64,000 nucleotides of DNA, taken from contig KB906724.1 in NCBI GenBank assembly GCA_000381565.1, forward strand, positions 2,048,801 to 2,112,800, written 5' to 3'. Below, piece by piece: positions 1-10,029 of the stretch. Both the position numbers and the translations under genes were made by a program. The notes beneath the pieces are model-generated. The model was not told the origin of the DNA. It was given only the letters and a program-made list of their open reading frames with translations, and did not search any database. The stretch comes from Oxalobacteraceae bacterium AB_14 (GTDB lineage: Bacteria > Pseudomonadota > Gammaproteobacteria > Burkholderiales > Burkholderiaceae_D). Each line of letters starts with the position of its first letter. The first letter of the stretch is position 1.

Positions 1-1
1 G

Positions 2-1126
2 CAGATGGCCAGCGGCATCGCGCACGACATCAACAACGCCATCTCGCCGATCGGCCTGTACGCCGAGTCGCTGCTGGAGACCGAGCGCGGCCTGAGCGAA
101 AACGGCCGCGCCTGCCTGCAGGTGATCGAGCGCGCCATCGACGACGTCGCCTCGACCGTGGCGCGCATGCGCGAGTTCTACCGCCAGCGCGAGCCGCAGC
201 TGACCCACAGCACCGTCAACGTCAACCTGATGCTGCAGCACGTGGTCGACCTGACCCGCGCGCGCTGGTCGGACATGCCGCAGCAGCGCGGCATCGTGAT
301 CGAGATGCGCCAGGAGCTGGGGGCCGAGCTGCCGGCCATCCTCGGGGTCGAGGGCGAGATCCGCGAAGCCTTGACCAACCTGATCTTCAACGCCGTCGAC
401 GCCATGCCGGAAGGCGGCGCCGTCACCCTGCGCACCGGCCACGTCGAGCGGCTCGACGACGGCTCCGGCCCGTATGTGCTGGTGGAGGTGGCCGACAGCG
501 GCACCGGCATGGACGAGGCGACCCAGCGGCGCTGCCTGGAACCGTTCTTCACCACCAAGGGCGAGCGCGGCACCGGGCTCGGCCTGGCGACGGTGTACGG
601 CATGATCGAGCGCCACTCGGCCAGCATCGTCATCGAGTCCGCGCTGAACCACGGCACCGCGGTCAAGATGTATTTCCCGGTGGCGCCGGCGGCGGCGGGC
701 GGCGCGGCGCCGCCGCCGGCGCAGCAGGCCGGGCCGGGCCTGCGCATCCTGGTGGTGGACGACGACCCGACGGTGCTGGCGTCGCTGGAGAATATCCTCA
801 GCCTGGACGGCCACCAGGTCACCAGGGCCGACGGCGGCCAGGCCGGCATCGAGCTGTTCTGCGCGGCCGAGCAGGCCGGCCAGCCGTTCGCGGTGGTGAT
901 CACCGACCTCGGCATGCCGTATGTCGACGGCCGCAAGGTGGCCGAGACGGTCAAGCGGGTGGCGCCGGCCACGCCGGTGGTGTTGCTGACCGGCTGGGGC
1001 CAGCGCCTGATACCGGACAGCGGCGAGGCGCCGGTCAACGTCGACCAGGTGCTGAGCAAGCCGCCCAAGATGCGCGACCTGCGGCTGGCGCTGGCCAAGT
1101 GCGCCGAGCAGCTGGCCCAGGCTTGA
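2..1126 (+). CDS. Hybrid sensor histidine kinase with C-terminal receiver domain (5' end outside window)
   Basis: The reading frame is open to the window edge and begins inside the dimerisation helix, so the sensor part lies upstream and the visible first Met is not the true start. The H-box reads ASGIAHDINNAISPI, with His as the likely phosphorylated residue. The N-box is NLIFNAVDAMPEGG, the G1 box DSGTGMD, and the F/G2 boxes FFTTKGERGTGLGLATVYG, so the HATPase domain looks complete. After a Pro/Ala linker (about residues 225-240 of the visible part) comes a receiver domain with the acidic pair in VVDDDP, the acceptor Asp in VVITDLGMP, and a conserved Lys in LSKPP. This is the NtrB-like hybrid kinase class, autophosphorylating and then passing phosphate to its own or another receiver. 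The signal it senses cannot be read from what is visible. It ends just before an inverted repeat and faces the convergent sulfation operon. Confidence 0.9.
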   Translation, partial: QMASGIAHDINNAISPIGLYAESLLETERGLSENGRACLQVIERAIDDVASTVARMREFYRQREPQLTHSTVNVNLMLQHVVDLTRARWSDMPQQRGIVIEMRQELGAELPAILGVEGEIREALTNLIFNAVDAMPEGGAVTLRTGHVERLDDGSGPYVLVEVADSGTGMDEATQRRCLEPFFTTKGERGTGLGLATVYGMIERHSASIVIESALNHGTAVKMYFPVAPAAAGGAAPPPAQQAGPGLRILVVDDDPTVLASLENILSLDGHQVTRADGGQAGIELFCAAEQAGQPFAVVITDLGMPYVDGRKVAETVKRVAPATPVVLLTGWGQRLIPDSGEAPVNVDQVLSKPPKMRDLRLALAKCAEQLAQA

Positions 1127-1142
1127 TGGGCGGGAAATACCG

Positions 1143-1203
1143 GTCGTTCCCGCGCAGGCGGGAACCCATACGCCGCATGGATTCCCGCCTGCGCGGGAAT
1201 GAC
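1143..1203. repeat. REP-like inverted repeat (copy 1, complete)
   Basis: The element is a 61-bp near-perfect inverted repeat, starting GTCGTTCCCGCGCAGGCGGG and ending with its mirror image up to GGGAATGAC, with a short central stretch. Each arm itself contains the small palindrome TTCCCGC..GCGGGAA. It sits between two convergent genes, where a long hairpin could also stop transcription from either side, although no T-run follows. Related copies occur near 12.4 kb and 47.9 kb. Confidence 0.85.
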
Positions 1204-1228
1204 GCATCGGCGCTTATTCGCGCTCGCC

Positions 1229-2347
1229 TTAATCGGCCGGCGCGAACGCGGCCGGGTCGAGCCGGTCGAGCGTGACGAGCTGGCCGCGGCCGGGCAGCGA
1301 TTGCTGCCCCAGCAGGCGCGCGCGCAGCCGTTCCAGGTAGTCGGCGCGGCTGCGGCGCAGCGCGTAATCGCGGAAGTTGCTGTGCTCCAGGTCGCGCCAG
1401 GCCTGCTCGCGGCCGCTGCCGGAGCGGGCCAGCGCCTGCTCGAACAGCGCCGGTTGCATGGGCGCGTCGCCGGCCGCCAGGCGGGTGTAGCCGTAGCGGT
1501 CCATGTAATCGCCGGTGAGCGTCTCGATGAGGTTGATCTCGTCCAGGCTCAACTGCTGCTTGAACTTGTCGATGTTGGCGGCGATCGGCGCATAGCAGTT
1601 CGACGACCACAGCGCCGACATCTGCGACAGCTGGCGCGCCTCGCGCGAGGCGGCGCCGTCGAGCATCTGCGGCAGGAAGTCGATGCCGAGGAAGGCGCAT
1701 ACCGCCTCCAGCGTGGCCTGCTGGCGCGCCAGGAAGTCCTCGTAGCGTATCGTCAGCACGCGGTCGGGCCATTGCTGCATCACGCGGTCGGCCGCCTGGT
1801 GCGCGGCCAGCCAGGTGCGGGCGTTGAGGCGGGTGTCGAAGTCGTGGATGATGGCGCGGTTCATCGACGCCACCTGGGCGCGCGGATCGCGCAGCACGTT
1901 CACGAACAGCATGTCGGGATACAGCGTCATCAGCTCCTGCGCGTAGTGCACGCTGTCGAGCGACTTGTCCATCACCACCTGCGCGCCGCGCTGCCCGCCG
2001 GCGCGCAGCAGCAGCTCCCACACCACCCGGTGCACGCTGCGCGGCTGGCCGCGCAGGGTTTCGAAGATCTCCACCGGATCGAACACCAGCTCCGGCCACT
2101 TGACCATGCTGACCGCCTGCAGGCCCACCACGTCGACCACCAGGTTGAAGTAGGCGCGGTCGTCGCGCAGGTCGCCGTACAGCGGCAGCAGCGGCACCAG
2201 GTCGACGATGTGCAGCGGGTAGGGCGAGTAGAACTGCGGCGACATATTGAGCCGCAGCCGCAGCGCGTGGCTGCCGCAGCGGCGCAGCGGTATCATCATC
2301 ACGGGACGCGGACGCGGGGCGCCGCCGTTGCTGGACAGGTCGTTCAT
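1229..2347 (-). CDS. PAPS-dependent sulfotransferase family protein
   Basis: This 372-residue cytoplasmic protein carries the two PAPS-binding signatures of the sulfotransferase fold. An N-terminal 5'-phosphosulfate loop reads MIPLRRCGSHALRLRL (about residues 18-33), and the 3'-phosphate site is FVNVLRDPRAQVASMNRA (about 150-170), followed by a typical IRYEDFL. It would transfer sulfate from PAPS to a hydroxyl or amine acceptor, releasing pAp; the acceptor cannot be told. The start is fixed by a 4-bp ATGA overlap with the upstream DHH gene; longer readings run into that gene's antiparallel frame. It is the last gene of an apparent operon with APS kinase and a DHH phosphoesterase. The 5' loop is slightly divergent (RRCGSHAL instead of the common RSGST), which fits distant bacterial sulfotransferases acting on polysaccharide or lipid, but that is inference. 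Confidence 0.85.
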   Translation of the reverse strand: MNDLSSNGGAPRPRPVMMIPLRRCGSHALRLRLNMSPQFYSPYPLHIVDLVPLLPLYGDLRDDRAYFNLVVDVVGLQAVSMVKWPELVFDPVEIFETLRGQPRSVHRVVWELLLRAGGQRGAQVVMDKSLDSVHYAQELMTLYPDMLFVNVLRDPRAQVASMNRAIIHDFDTRLNARTWLAAHQAADRVMQQWPDRVLTIRYEDFLARQQATLEAVCAFLGIDFLPQMLDGAASREARQLSQMSALWSSNCYAPIAANIDKFKQQLSLDEINLIETLTGDYMDRYGYTRLAAGDAPMQPALFEQALARSGSGREQAWRDLEHSNFRDYALRRSRADYLERLRARLLGQQSLPGRGQLVTLDRLDPAAFAPAD

Positions 2348-3360
2348 GCGGTTTCTTCCTTGGTAAGCTGGCCGGCGGGCGGCGCGGTGTAGTAGCGGCG
2401 GAAGCTGTCCATGAAGCGGTCCAGTTCCGCCGCCGGCAGGCGGTTGATGCCGGCGGCGGCCTTGCGGCCGCCGCCGGTGTCGAATTGCTGGCAAAAGCCG
2501 TTGGCGCTGTGGGTCAGCGGCGCGCCGGAGCGCACGCTGACCAGGTAGGAGCCGTCGTCGCGCTCGTTGAGCACGGCGAACGAGGCGCCGTGGTGCTGGG
2601 CCGCCAGGCGGTTGGCCAGCACGCCGCTGACCCGCCGCGCCCAGGCGCTGGCGGGCAGGATGTAGACCGCGCCGGCGCCCAGTTCGGCGTGCGGGCGCAA
2701 GCCCTGCAGGCGGGCGCAATCGTCGCGGTAGCCGGCGCACAGGGCGCGGTAGATGTCGCTGGCGGCGATGAAGCCGAACGGCTGTTCGTGCCCGGCCAGC
2801 GCACGGTACAGCGCGGCCGGGGCGATGTGCAAGTCCTGTTCGCATTCGCCGTAGGCGTTGTAGTTGAACACCTGGCCCAGCTGCGCCAGCGCCTCGACCG
2901 CAGCGCTGTCGAGGCCGCTGCGGCGGGCCAGCCGGCAGGCCGCCTCGGCCAGGTTGTCGCCGAACGCCGCCGCCACCGCCCACGGCCGGTGGCGCCCTTG
3001 CAGGTGGCGGTCCACCAGGATGCTGGTGCAGACGTCGGGGGCGCCGTCGCAATGCAGGCGCAAGCGCGGATGGTCGAAGGCGCAGTCGGCCGAGTGGTGG
3101 TCGAAATAGTCGACCTCGGCGCCGCCGTCGAGCAGGCGCCGCAGCGCCGCGCTGTTGCTGTCGAGCGCGATGTCGAGCACCAGCACCCGGCCGCGGCAGC
3201 CGTCCGGCACGCGCCGCAGCAGCTCGACATCGCGCTTGACGCCGGTCACCAGTTCGGCCTGCAGCGGCGTGTGCAGGCGCATCTGGTGCAGCGCGAAGAT
3301 GCCGTCGGCATCGCCGTTGAAGACGTCGTAGTGGTGGGCGGCGGGTCTGGCGGCATCCAT
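2344..3360 (-). CDS. DHH/DHHA1 family phosphoesterase, possible pAp phosphatase
   Basis: The 338-residue product shows the DHH metal-binding motifs in order: FNGDADGIFALHQ near the N-terminus, DIALDSN (about residue 70), DYFDHHSAD (about 92) and AAFGDN (about 140). Near the C-terminus is GGGRKAAAG, the DHHA1 substrate-binding motif. Characterised members such as NrnA hydrolyse short oligonucleotides and 3'-phosphoadenosine 5'-phosphate (pAp). It lies between APS kinase (7-bp gap) and a sulfotransferase (4-bp overlap), which makes pAp removal an attractive role, since sulfotransferases release pAp and are inhibited by it. That function is inferred from family plus context; other DHH activities such as nanoRNA or cyclic-dinucleotide hydrolysis are not excluded. 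A GAGG ribosome site 5 bases upstream supports the start. Confidence 0.85.
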   Translation of the reverse strand: MDAARPAAHHYDVFNGDADGIFALHQMRLHTPLQAELVTGVKRDVELLRRVPDGCRGRVLVLDIALDSNSAALRRLLDGGAEVDYFDHHSADCAFDHPRLRLHCDGAPDVCTSILVDRHLQGRHRPWAVAAAFGDNLAEAACRLARRSGLDSAAVEALAQLGQVFNYNAYGECEQDLHIAPAALYRALAGHEQPFGFIAASDIYRALCAGYRDDCARLQGLRPHAELGAGAVYILPASAWARRVSGVLANRLAAQHHGASFAVLNERDDGSYLVSVRSGAPLTHSANGFCQQFDTGGGRKAAAGINRLPAAELDRFMDSFRRYYTAPPAGQLTKEETA

Positions 3361-3367
3361 GGCGGCC

Positions 3368-3997
3368 TCAGAGGAAGCGGCGCGACAGCTGCTGGTACAG
3401 CCGCTCGCAGCAGGCGTCGAGCGGCAGTGCGCCGGTGTCGAGCTTGAGCGCCGGCTCCAGCGGCGCCTCGTAGGGCGCCGAGATGCCGGTGAACTGCGGG
3501 ATCAGCCCGGCGCGGGCCTTCTGGTACAGGCCCTTGGGGTCGCGCGCCTCGCACACCTCGGCCGAGGTGCTGACATGGGTTTCGAGGAAGTTGTCGGCGC
3601 CGATGATCTGGCGCGCCATCTCGCGGTCCTGGCGCAGCGGCGAGATGAAGGCGCAGATCACGAACAGGCCGGCGTCGTTCATGATACGCGCCACTTCGGC
3701 GCTGCGGCGGATGTTTTCCTGGCGGTCGGCCGGCGAGAAGCCGAGGTCGCGGTTCAGGTGGTGGCGCAGGTTGTCGCCGTCGAGCACGTAGGCCATGTGG
3801 CCGGCGCCGACCAGCCGGCCCTCCAGCGCGGAGGCCAGGGTCGACTTGCCCGCGCCGCTGAGGCCGGTGAGCCAGACGGTGGCCGCCCGTTGCCCGGCCT
3901 GGCGGCTGCGCAGCTCGGCGCTGACCTGGCTGCCGTGCCAGAATATATGCGGCGCGCCCTGCATGCCGATGCTTTCGATGTGATCCAGCTTGCCCAT
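3368..3997 (-). CDS. cysC: Adenylylsulfate (APS) kinase
   Basis: The 209-residue protein phosphorylates APS with ATP to give PAPS, the sulfate donor. Walker A is WLTGLSGAGKST (about residues 42-53). It is followed by VLDGDNLRHHLNRDLGFS, which binds APS, then RQENIRRSAEVA, and FISPLRQDRE, all hallmarks of CysC. Met at 3997 is chosen over an in-frame Met 42 bases upstream because a strong GGAGGG sits 7 bases before it and the longer form would run into the preceding chemoreceptor gene. About 30 extra N-terminal residues precede the core, as in many free-standing bacterial kinases. No ATP sulfurylase genes are visible, so APS must come from elsewhere in the genome. It leads the operon with the DHH phosphoesterase and the sulfotransferase. 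Confidence 0.93.
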   Translation of the reverse strand: MGKLDHIESIGMQGAPHIFWHGSQVSAELRSRQAGQRAATVWLTGLSGAGKSTLASALEGRLVGAGHMAYVLDGDNLRHHLNRDLGFSPADRQENIRRSAEVARIMNDAGLFVICAFISPLRQDREMARQIIGADNFLETHVSTSAEVCEARDPKGLYQKARAGLIPQFTGISAPYEAPLEPALKLDTGALPLDACCERLYQQLSRRFL

Positions 3998-4013
3998 CTG
4001 TCTACCCTCCGTA

Positions 4014-5723
4014 TCAGAACTGTTCCCATTCGTGCGCATCGACCTTGGCCGCGCCGCGCGCGCGCACGGCGGTGGTCAGGGCGGGCGCGCGCGGCGACTT
4101 GGACGGCACCGCCACCGCCACCCGCTGCAGCGCCGGGCGTGCCGCGCCGGCCTTGGCCTCGGTGCGGAACACGCTGACCAGGTCGTTGAGGCTGTTGACC
4201 TGGTCCTGCATGGCGTGCGCGGCGGCGGCCGCTTCCTCCACCAGCGCGGCGTTTTGCTGGGTCACGTCGTCCATCTGCGTGACCGCCGTGTTGATCTGCT
4301 CGATGCCCGACGATTGCTCCTGGCTGGCCAGCATGATCTCGGACATGATGTCGGTCACCCGCTTGACGCTGGAGACGACGTCGTGCATGGTCGATCCGGC
4401 CTGCTCGACCAGCCGGTTGCCGGCCTGGACCTTGTCGACCGAGTCGCCGATCAAGTCCTTGATTTCCTTGGCCGCCGCGGCCGAGCGCTGGGCCAGGTTG
4501 CGCACCTCGGTGGCCACCACCGCGAAGCCGCGCCCCTGTTCGCCGGCGCGCGCCGCCTCGACGGCGGCGTTCAGCGCCAGGATGTTGGTCTGGAACGCGA
4601 TCCCATCAATCACGGCGATGATGTCGACGATCTTGCGCGCCGAGACATCGATCGCGGCCATGGTGTCGACCACCTGCGCCACCACCGCGCCGCCCTTGGC
4701 GGCGACGTCGGAGGCCGATTCGGCCAGGCCGTTGGCCTGGCGCGCGTGGTCGGTGTTCTGGCGCACGGTGCTGGTGAGCTCCTCCATCGACGAGGCGGTC
4801 TCCTCCAGCGTGCTGGCCTGCTGCTCGGTGCGCGAGGACAGGTCGAGGTTGCCGGAGGCGATCTGGCCGGCGGCGGCGGCGATGGTCTCGGTGCTGGCGT
4901 GCACCTGGTTGACGATGCGGGCCAGGCTGTCGCGCATGGTGCGCATCGCGAACAGCAGGCTGCGCTGGTCGCCGGCCCTGGGATCGATGCGCACCGTCAG
5001 GTTGCCGGCGGCGATCTGGCCGGCGATCTCGGCCGCTTCGCCCGGTTCGCAGCCCAGCTCGCGGGTGACGCCGCGGGTGATCAGCCAGGCCGCCGCCACG
5101 CTGGTCAGCAGGGCCAGCGAGCCGATGATCAGCATCACGGTGCGGGCCTGGTCATAGGCCACTTCGGCCGCGCTCGCCGCGTCGGCGTTCTGCTTTTCCT
5201 CGATCGCGATCAGCTTGCGCAGCAAATCCCACCAGCGCTTTTGCACCGGCCGGAATTCATAGCGCAGCAGCGTATAGGCCTCGTCCTGTTTCTGTTCCAG
5301 CGCCAGCGCGGCGGCGCGCTCGATGAAGGGCAGCGACAGCTCCGCCTGCTTGCGGATATGGTCCAGCAACTCCTTTTCCTCGGCCGAGGTGCCGGCCAGC
5401 GTCGCGAACATCTGCCCCAGCTTGTCCTGGGCGGCGGCATATTTCTTCTGCTGTTCGGCGATGCGCTTGACTTCGATCTGGATTTCCTTGTCTTCCTTGA
5501 GCAGGATCAGGTTGCGCGTGGCCAGCGCGCGCTCCGTCACCGTCAGGTCCATCACCTGGGCCAGCTTGGTTTCGACGTCGTTGATCTTGGTGATTTCGTC
5601 CAGCCGTCCCTGGATCTGCCGCATGCTGGTCAGGGCCAGCGCGATGATTACCAATAGAAACACGGCGCCCAGGCCAAAACCCAGTCCCAGCCGGTTCGCC
5701 ACTGTCCAATTCTGAAATTTCAT
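4014..5723 (-). CDS. Methyl-accepting chemotaxis protein with CheR-tether tail
   Basis: The 569-residue receptor has a first membrane helix (about residues 11-33), a periplasmic four-helix-bundle sensor region, a second helix (about 190-212, [19 protein letters not shown]), a HAMP segment ending AAGNLTVRI, and a long cytoplasmic signalling domain. The hairpin tip that contacts CheA/CheW is intact ([20 protein letters not shown], then GRGFAVVA). The C-terminus is HEWEQF, a variant of the NWETF-type pentapeptide that recruits the methyltransferase CheR, so this is probably a high-abundance, adaptation-competent receptor. AAGGAGG 6 bases upstream sets the start. The ligand is unknown. It ends 16 bp before the APS kinase start on the same strand, so read-through into the sulfation genes is possible. 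Confidence 0.95.
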   Translation of the reverse strand: MKFQNWTVANRLGLGFGLGAVFLLVIIALALTSMRQIQGRLDEITKINDVETKLAQVMDLTVTERALATRNLILLKEDKEIQIEVKRIAEQQKKYAAAQDKLGQMFATLAGTSAEEKELLDHIRKQAELSLPFIERAAALALEQKQDEAYTLLRYEFRPVQKRWWDLLRKLIAIEEKQNADAASAAEVAYDQARTVMLIIGSLALLTSVAAAWLITRGVTRELGCEPGEAAEIAGQIAAGNLTVRIDPRAGDQRSLLFAMRTMRDSLARIVNQVHASTETIAAAAGQIASGNLDLSSRTEQQASTLEETASSMEELTSTVRQNTDHARQANGLAESASDVAAKGGAVVAQVVDTMAAIDVSARKIVDIIAVIDGIAFQTNILALNAAVEAARAGEQGRGFAVVATEVRNLAQRSAAAAKEIKDLIGDSVDKVQAGNRLVEQAGSTMHDVVSSVKRVTDIMSEIMLASQEQSSGIEQINTAVTQMDDVTQQNAALVEEAAAAAHAMQDQVNSLNDLVSVFRTEAKAGAARPALQRVAVAVPSKSPRAPALTTAVRARGAAKVDAHEWEQF

Positions 5724-6103
5724 GCTGCCTCCTTAAGGCCATATTTGCATTCCAAATATCCAAATGAGCATTTGGCAAAACGTTTCCACGATCTTAGAGG
5801 CCGGATGAGGCTAGCAAACTCTCACATAATCACTTTCAACACTGGTGCAACAAAGAAATAGCTATTGCTTGCATCTGCTGAAACTTTTAGTTGTTAAAAC
5901 CATGCGTTGCGGCAACTCAAGTGGATGTTCTTTTTATATTTATTGGACGCAAAGACCCTCTACGCAGAATCCGCCTCTGGGCATCGGCCGCCAACAGGGC
6001 TAAAATGCAGCTTGGGGCCGTTGCCAGATTACGACACACCATCTTGCAATCTGGAACGGAGGAATTCAATCGGCGGGTATCGCCCGCATGACATGGAATG
6101 AAC
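5724..6103. other. Divergent intergenic region between chemoreceptor and isocitrate dehydrogenase
   Basis: About 380 bp carries no convincing gene; short open frames inside it lack coding character. It must hold the promoters of the leftward chemoreceptor and the rightward icd. Its left part is clearly AT-richer than the surrounding genes and holds a 7+7 palindrome (listed separately). I do not see a clear sigma-28 (flagellar) promoter consensus in front of the chemoreceptor. Confidence 0.6.
5760..5775. promoter_or_regulatory. Perfect 7-2-7 palindrome upstream of the chemoreceptor
   Basis: CCAAATG-AG-CATTTGG is a perfect inverted repeat 37 bases upstream of the chemoreceptor start, with a further CCAAAT half-site eight bases to its left. 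Its position close to the start codon and its symmetry suggest a repressor or activator site, but the cognate protein is unknown. Confidence 0.4.
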
Positions 6104-8335
<2,232 letters not shown>

Positions 8336-8361
8336 AGCTAGCGTGGCGCAGTAAAGCAGAA

Positions 8362-8391
8362 GGGCAGCCGGTTAAACGGCTGCCCTTTTTT
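8362..8391 (+). terminator. Rho-independent terminator of icd
   Basis: A perfect 9-bp stem GGGCAGCCG / CGGCTGCCC with a six-base GTTAAA loop is followed directly by six T residues, 27 bases after the icd stop codon. Confidence 0.92.
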
Positions 8392-8665
8392 CGCGCCATT
8401 GGCGTGCACAGGGCGGGTCGTGTTTTTTCGGCTTTTACTAAAACGCGATAACCACTACTACCCAATGCTAACCATCGATATTTCGTGCGGGTTTGCGATA
8501 TTTTCGCAACTAAACGCCGCTAAGCGGCTCTAGCAAATATAGGCCGTAGAAATTAGTACCGCTTAGCGTTCGGCGAGGAAATTTTAGTAAGTGTTAGCGC
8601 GCTGTAGTACTGGTCAGTAGTGGTGAGCAGCGTTTAGTGAAAACCGATTTTAGGGAGCCCCCACC
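8392..8665. other. AT-richer non-coding stretch with repeated CTAA/TTAG motifs
   Basis: This gap is visibly lower in GC than the rest of the window and has no coding frame. It is full of short CTAA or TTAG words set next to GCG (for example ACTAAAACGCG, GCTAAGCGG, GCTTAGCG, GTTAGCGCG, GTTTAGTG). It ends in a good ribosome site (AGGGAG, 8 bases from ATG at 8666), so it must act at least as a leader. The composition change suggests foreign DNA or the edge of a lost element. Confidence 0.5.
8518..8568. repeat. 10-bp inverted repeat, each arm near-palindromic
   Basis: CGCTAAGCGG at 8518-8527 is mirrored exactly by CCGCTTAGCG at 8559-8568. The left arm extends to GCCGC-TAA-GCGGC, itself a short hairpin. 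Spacing between arms is 31 bases. This could be a recombinase or regulator binding site; no enzyme that would use it is in the window. Confidence 0.5.
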
Positions 8666-9121
8666 ATGTCCACGTATAGCCTGCATTTCCCGATCCGCGT
8701 GCCCGACGATGTGCTCGTCGAGTTGGGCGAATTCACAGGTACTTTCTGGTCGGATTCCCTGGCCCAGGAGCCCTTCGCCATCGAGGCAATCCGCAACGAC
8801 ATCAAGCCCGCCTGTCGCCCCGCAGCAGCAGCCGGCGGCCACCTCGTAGCGGTCCGAATCCCGCAGTTCATCGGTCGTGACCGCCAGCACCGGGCCGGCG
8901 ACCTGGTCGTCCGGCGAGCCGGTGCGGGAAACGATGGGATGATGCGTCTTGCCGCTGGTGGCGACCACGGCCGGATCGGCTATCGCCACCGCCGACAGGC
9001 GATAGCCCGGCAGGCTGTCCTGCCGGCCGGACAGTCTGCGGCCAAACGTCGCCATCCGCACTTCCGGCTGTTGCAGCGTGCCGTAGGAGAACAGCTATTC
9101 AGTTGCATCGGTAGAGCGTGA
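8666..9121 (+). CDS. Chimeric open frame: short orphan protein N-terminus fused to antisense of a dead gene
   Basis: The first 49 codons look like real protein (MSTYSLHFPIRVPDDVLVEL, then EFTGTFWSDSLAQEPFAIEA) and are preceded by a good AGGGAG ribosome site. From about codon 50 the frame becomes Arg/Ala/Gly-rich with no protein character, because it reads the opposite strand of an AIG2-like gene remnant. I interpret it as an orphan gene whose 3' part was replaced by a deletion joining it to that remnant, leaving a frame open for 151 residues by chance. The function of the N-terminal part is not recognised. It may still be translated from its own leader. Confidence 0.4.
   Translation: MSTYSLHFPIRVPDDVLVELGEFTGTFWSDSLAQEPFAIEAIRNDIKPACRPAAAAGGHLVAVRIPQFIGRDRQHRAGDLVVRRAGAGNDGMMRLAAGGDHGRIGYRHRRQAIARQAVLPAGQSAAKRRHPHFRLLQRAVGEQLFSCIGRA
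8838..9108 (-). pseudogene. Gamma-glutamylcyclotransferase (AIG2-like) remnant
   Basis: Read on the minus strand, the segment encodes LFSYGTLQQPEVRMATFG, then DDQVAGPVLAVTTDELRDSD and RYEVA. This is the N-terminal half of the AIG2/gamma-glutamylcyclotransferase fold, whose family signature is the YGTL motif. The start ATG at 9108 (MQLN...) is out of frame with LFSYGTL by one base, and the protein is cut right after RYEVA where the usual YRR segment should follow. The gene is therefore frameshifted at the start and truncated at the end, and its DNA now forms the tail of the opposing chimeric frame. Confidence 0.7.
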
Positions 9122-9156
9122 TTCCATTCGTGATTCCATTTGCATTCCTTGTCGTT

Positions 9157-9615
9157 TCACAGCGTTGCCTTGCGGGTGGCCCACACGATCGGCAGGCCGA
9201 ACAAGAACATATGGGAAGCCAGGTCCAGCACCGTCGACAGCGGCTGGAACGTGACCGGGCGGGGAAAGGCCGACAAGGGCAGCACCACCAGCCGCATCGC
9301 CAGGAACACCAGCATGCCGAACAGCACCGCCGACAACAGCGGCTTGGCCAGCAAGGCCGGCGCCTGCCTTGCCGCCAGCAGGAACAGGCCCATCCATACG
9401 AAGCTGAGGGCGAAGTGGCTCAGCAATCCGACCGTCGCCGTCAAGGCGCCGCCGCTGAAGGCCGCGCTGCCGAGCAGGCCGCTGGCGACGATCTGCAGCA
9501 GGCGCTCCGGCGTCAGGCCGTTGTAGACGGCGAAGGAAATCGCGAACGTGATGTCGAGCGCGCCGGCCACGGCGCCCCCGATCAGTACGGCAAACGGAAT
9601 CGACCAGCGCTTCAT
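9157..9615 (-). CDS. Four-helix integral membrane protein of unknown function
   Basis: The 152-residue product has about four hydrophobic helices (roughly residues 7-30, 44-70, 72-90 plus 94-112, and 128-146) and almost no soluble part, so it sits in the inner membrane. Sequence features include GGAVAGALDITFAISF near the start and an ERLLQIVASGLLGSAAF stretch after the first helix. I recognise this as a conserved hypothetical family of proteobacteria without an assigned role. It stands alone, 66 bp downstream of the GFA gene on the same strand. Confidence 0.75.
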   Translation of the reverse strand: MKRWSIPFAVLIGGAVAGALDITFAISFAVYNGLTPERLLQIVASGLLGSAAFSGGALTATVGLLSHFALSFVWMGLFLLAARQAPALLAKPLLSAVLFGMLVFLAMRLVVLPLSAFPRPVTFQPLSTVLDLASHMFLFGLPIVWATRKATL

Positions 9616-9681
9616 GCCTCAGCCTCCTGTGGTTTTTGCATCATCTTATCGTAAAAGCAAATCCCCGGGAGGGCATGCGCG

Positions 9682-10029
9682 TTAAATCGACCGCCCGTCG
9701 TAGTGATGGACGGGGATGGCGTCCAGGTCTATCCCTTCGATGCAACGCAGATTGATCGCGGCCACCGGGTCGCCGTTGGGCGCCACGCCTTCGCTGTAGG
9801 GCGAGATGCCGCAAACCGGGCAGAAACGGTGCTTGATCACGTGCTTGTTGAACAGATAGGTGCTGGCGTTGTCGTCCGGCGTCAGCAGGTGCATGTCCGG
9901 GCGCGGCACGAACCACATCAGGGTGCCCTTGCGCTGGCACATCGAGCAGTTGCAGGACAGCGCCGTAGCGATCTCGCCTTCGGCCTCGAATTTCACTCTG
10001 CCGCAATGGCAGCTTCCCTGGTATTTCAT
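9682..10029 (-). CDS. GFA-family (glutathione-dependent formaldehyde-activating-like) zinc protein
   Basis: The 115-residue protein has the full set of GFA zinc cysteines: SCHCGRVKF near the N-terminus, SCNCSMCQRKG (about 25-35), and FCPVCGISPY (about 68-77). That is the CENP-V/GFA fold with two zinc sites. The family name comes from a proposed glutathione-formaldehyde activity, but most members have no proven reaction. Its ATG overlaps the stop of the SRPBCC gene by 4 bp, so it is the third gene of the ArsR-SRPBCC-GFA operon. Confidence 0.88.
   Translation of the reverse strand: MKYQGSCHCGRVKFEAEGEIATALSCNCSMCQRKGTLMWFVPRPDMHLLTPDDNASTYLFNKHVIKHRFCPVCGISPYSEGVAPNGDPVAAINLRCIEGIDLDAIPVHHYDGRSI

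Noticed and set aside
1199..2392. Long plus-strand open frame opposite the sulfotransferase
   Set aside because: Arg/Ala/Val/Gln-rich antisense shadow of high-GC coding DNA; the minus strand encodes clear PAPS-binding motifs.
5891..6101. Short open frames upstream of icd
   Set aside because: No ribosome site, no protein character, and they lie in the AT-richer promoter region.
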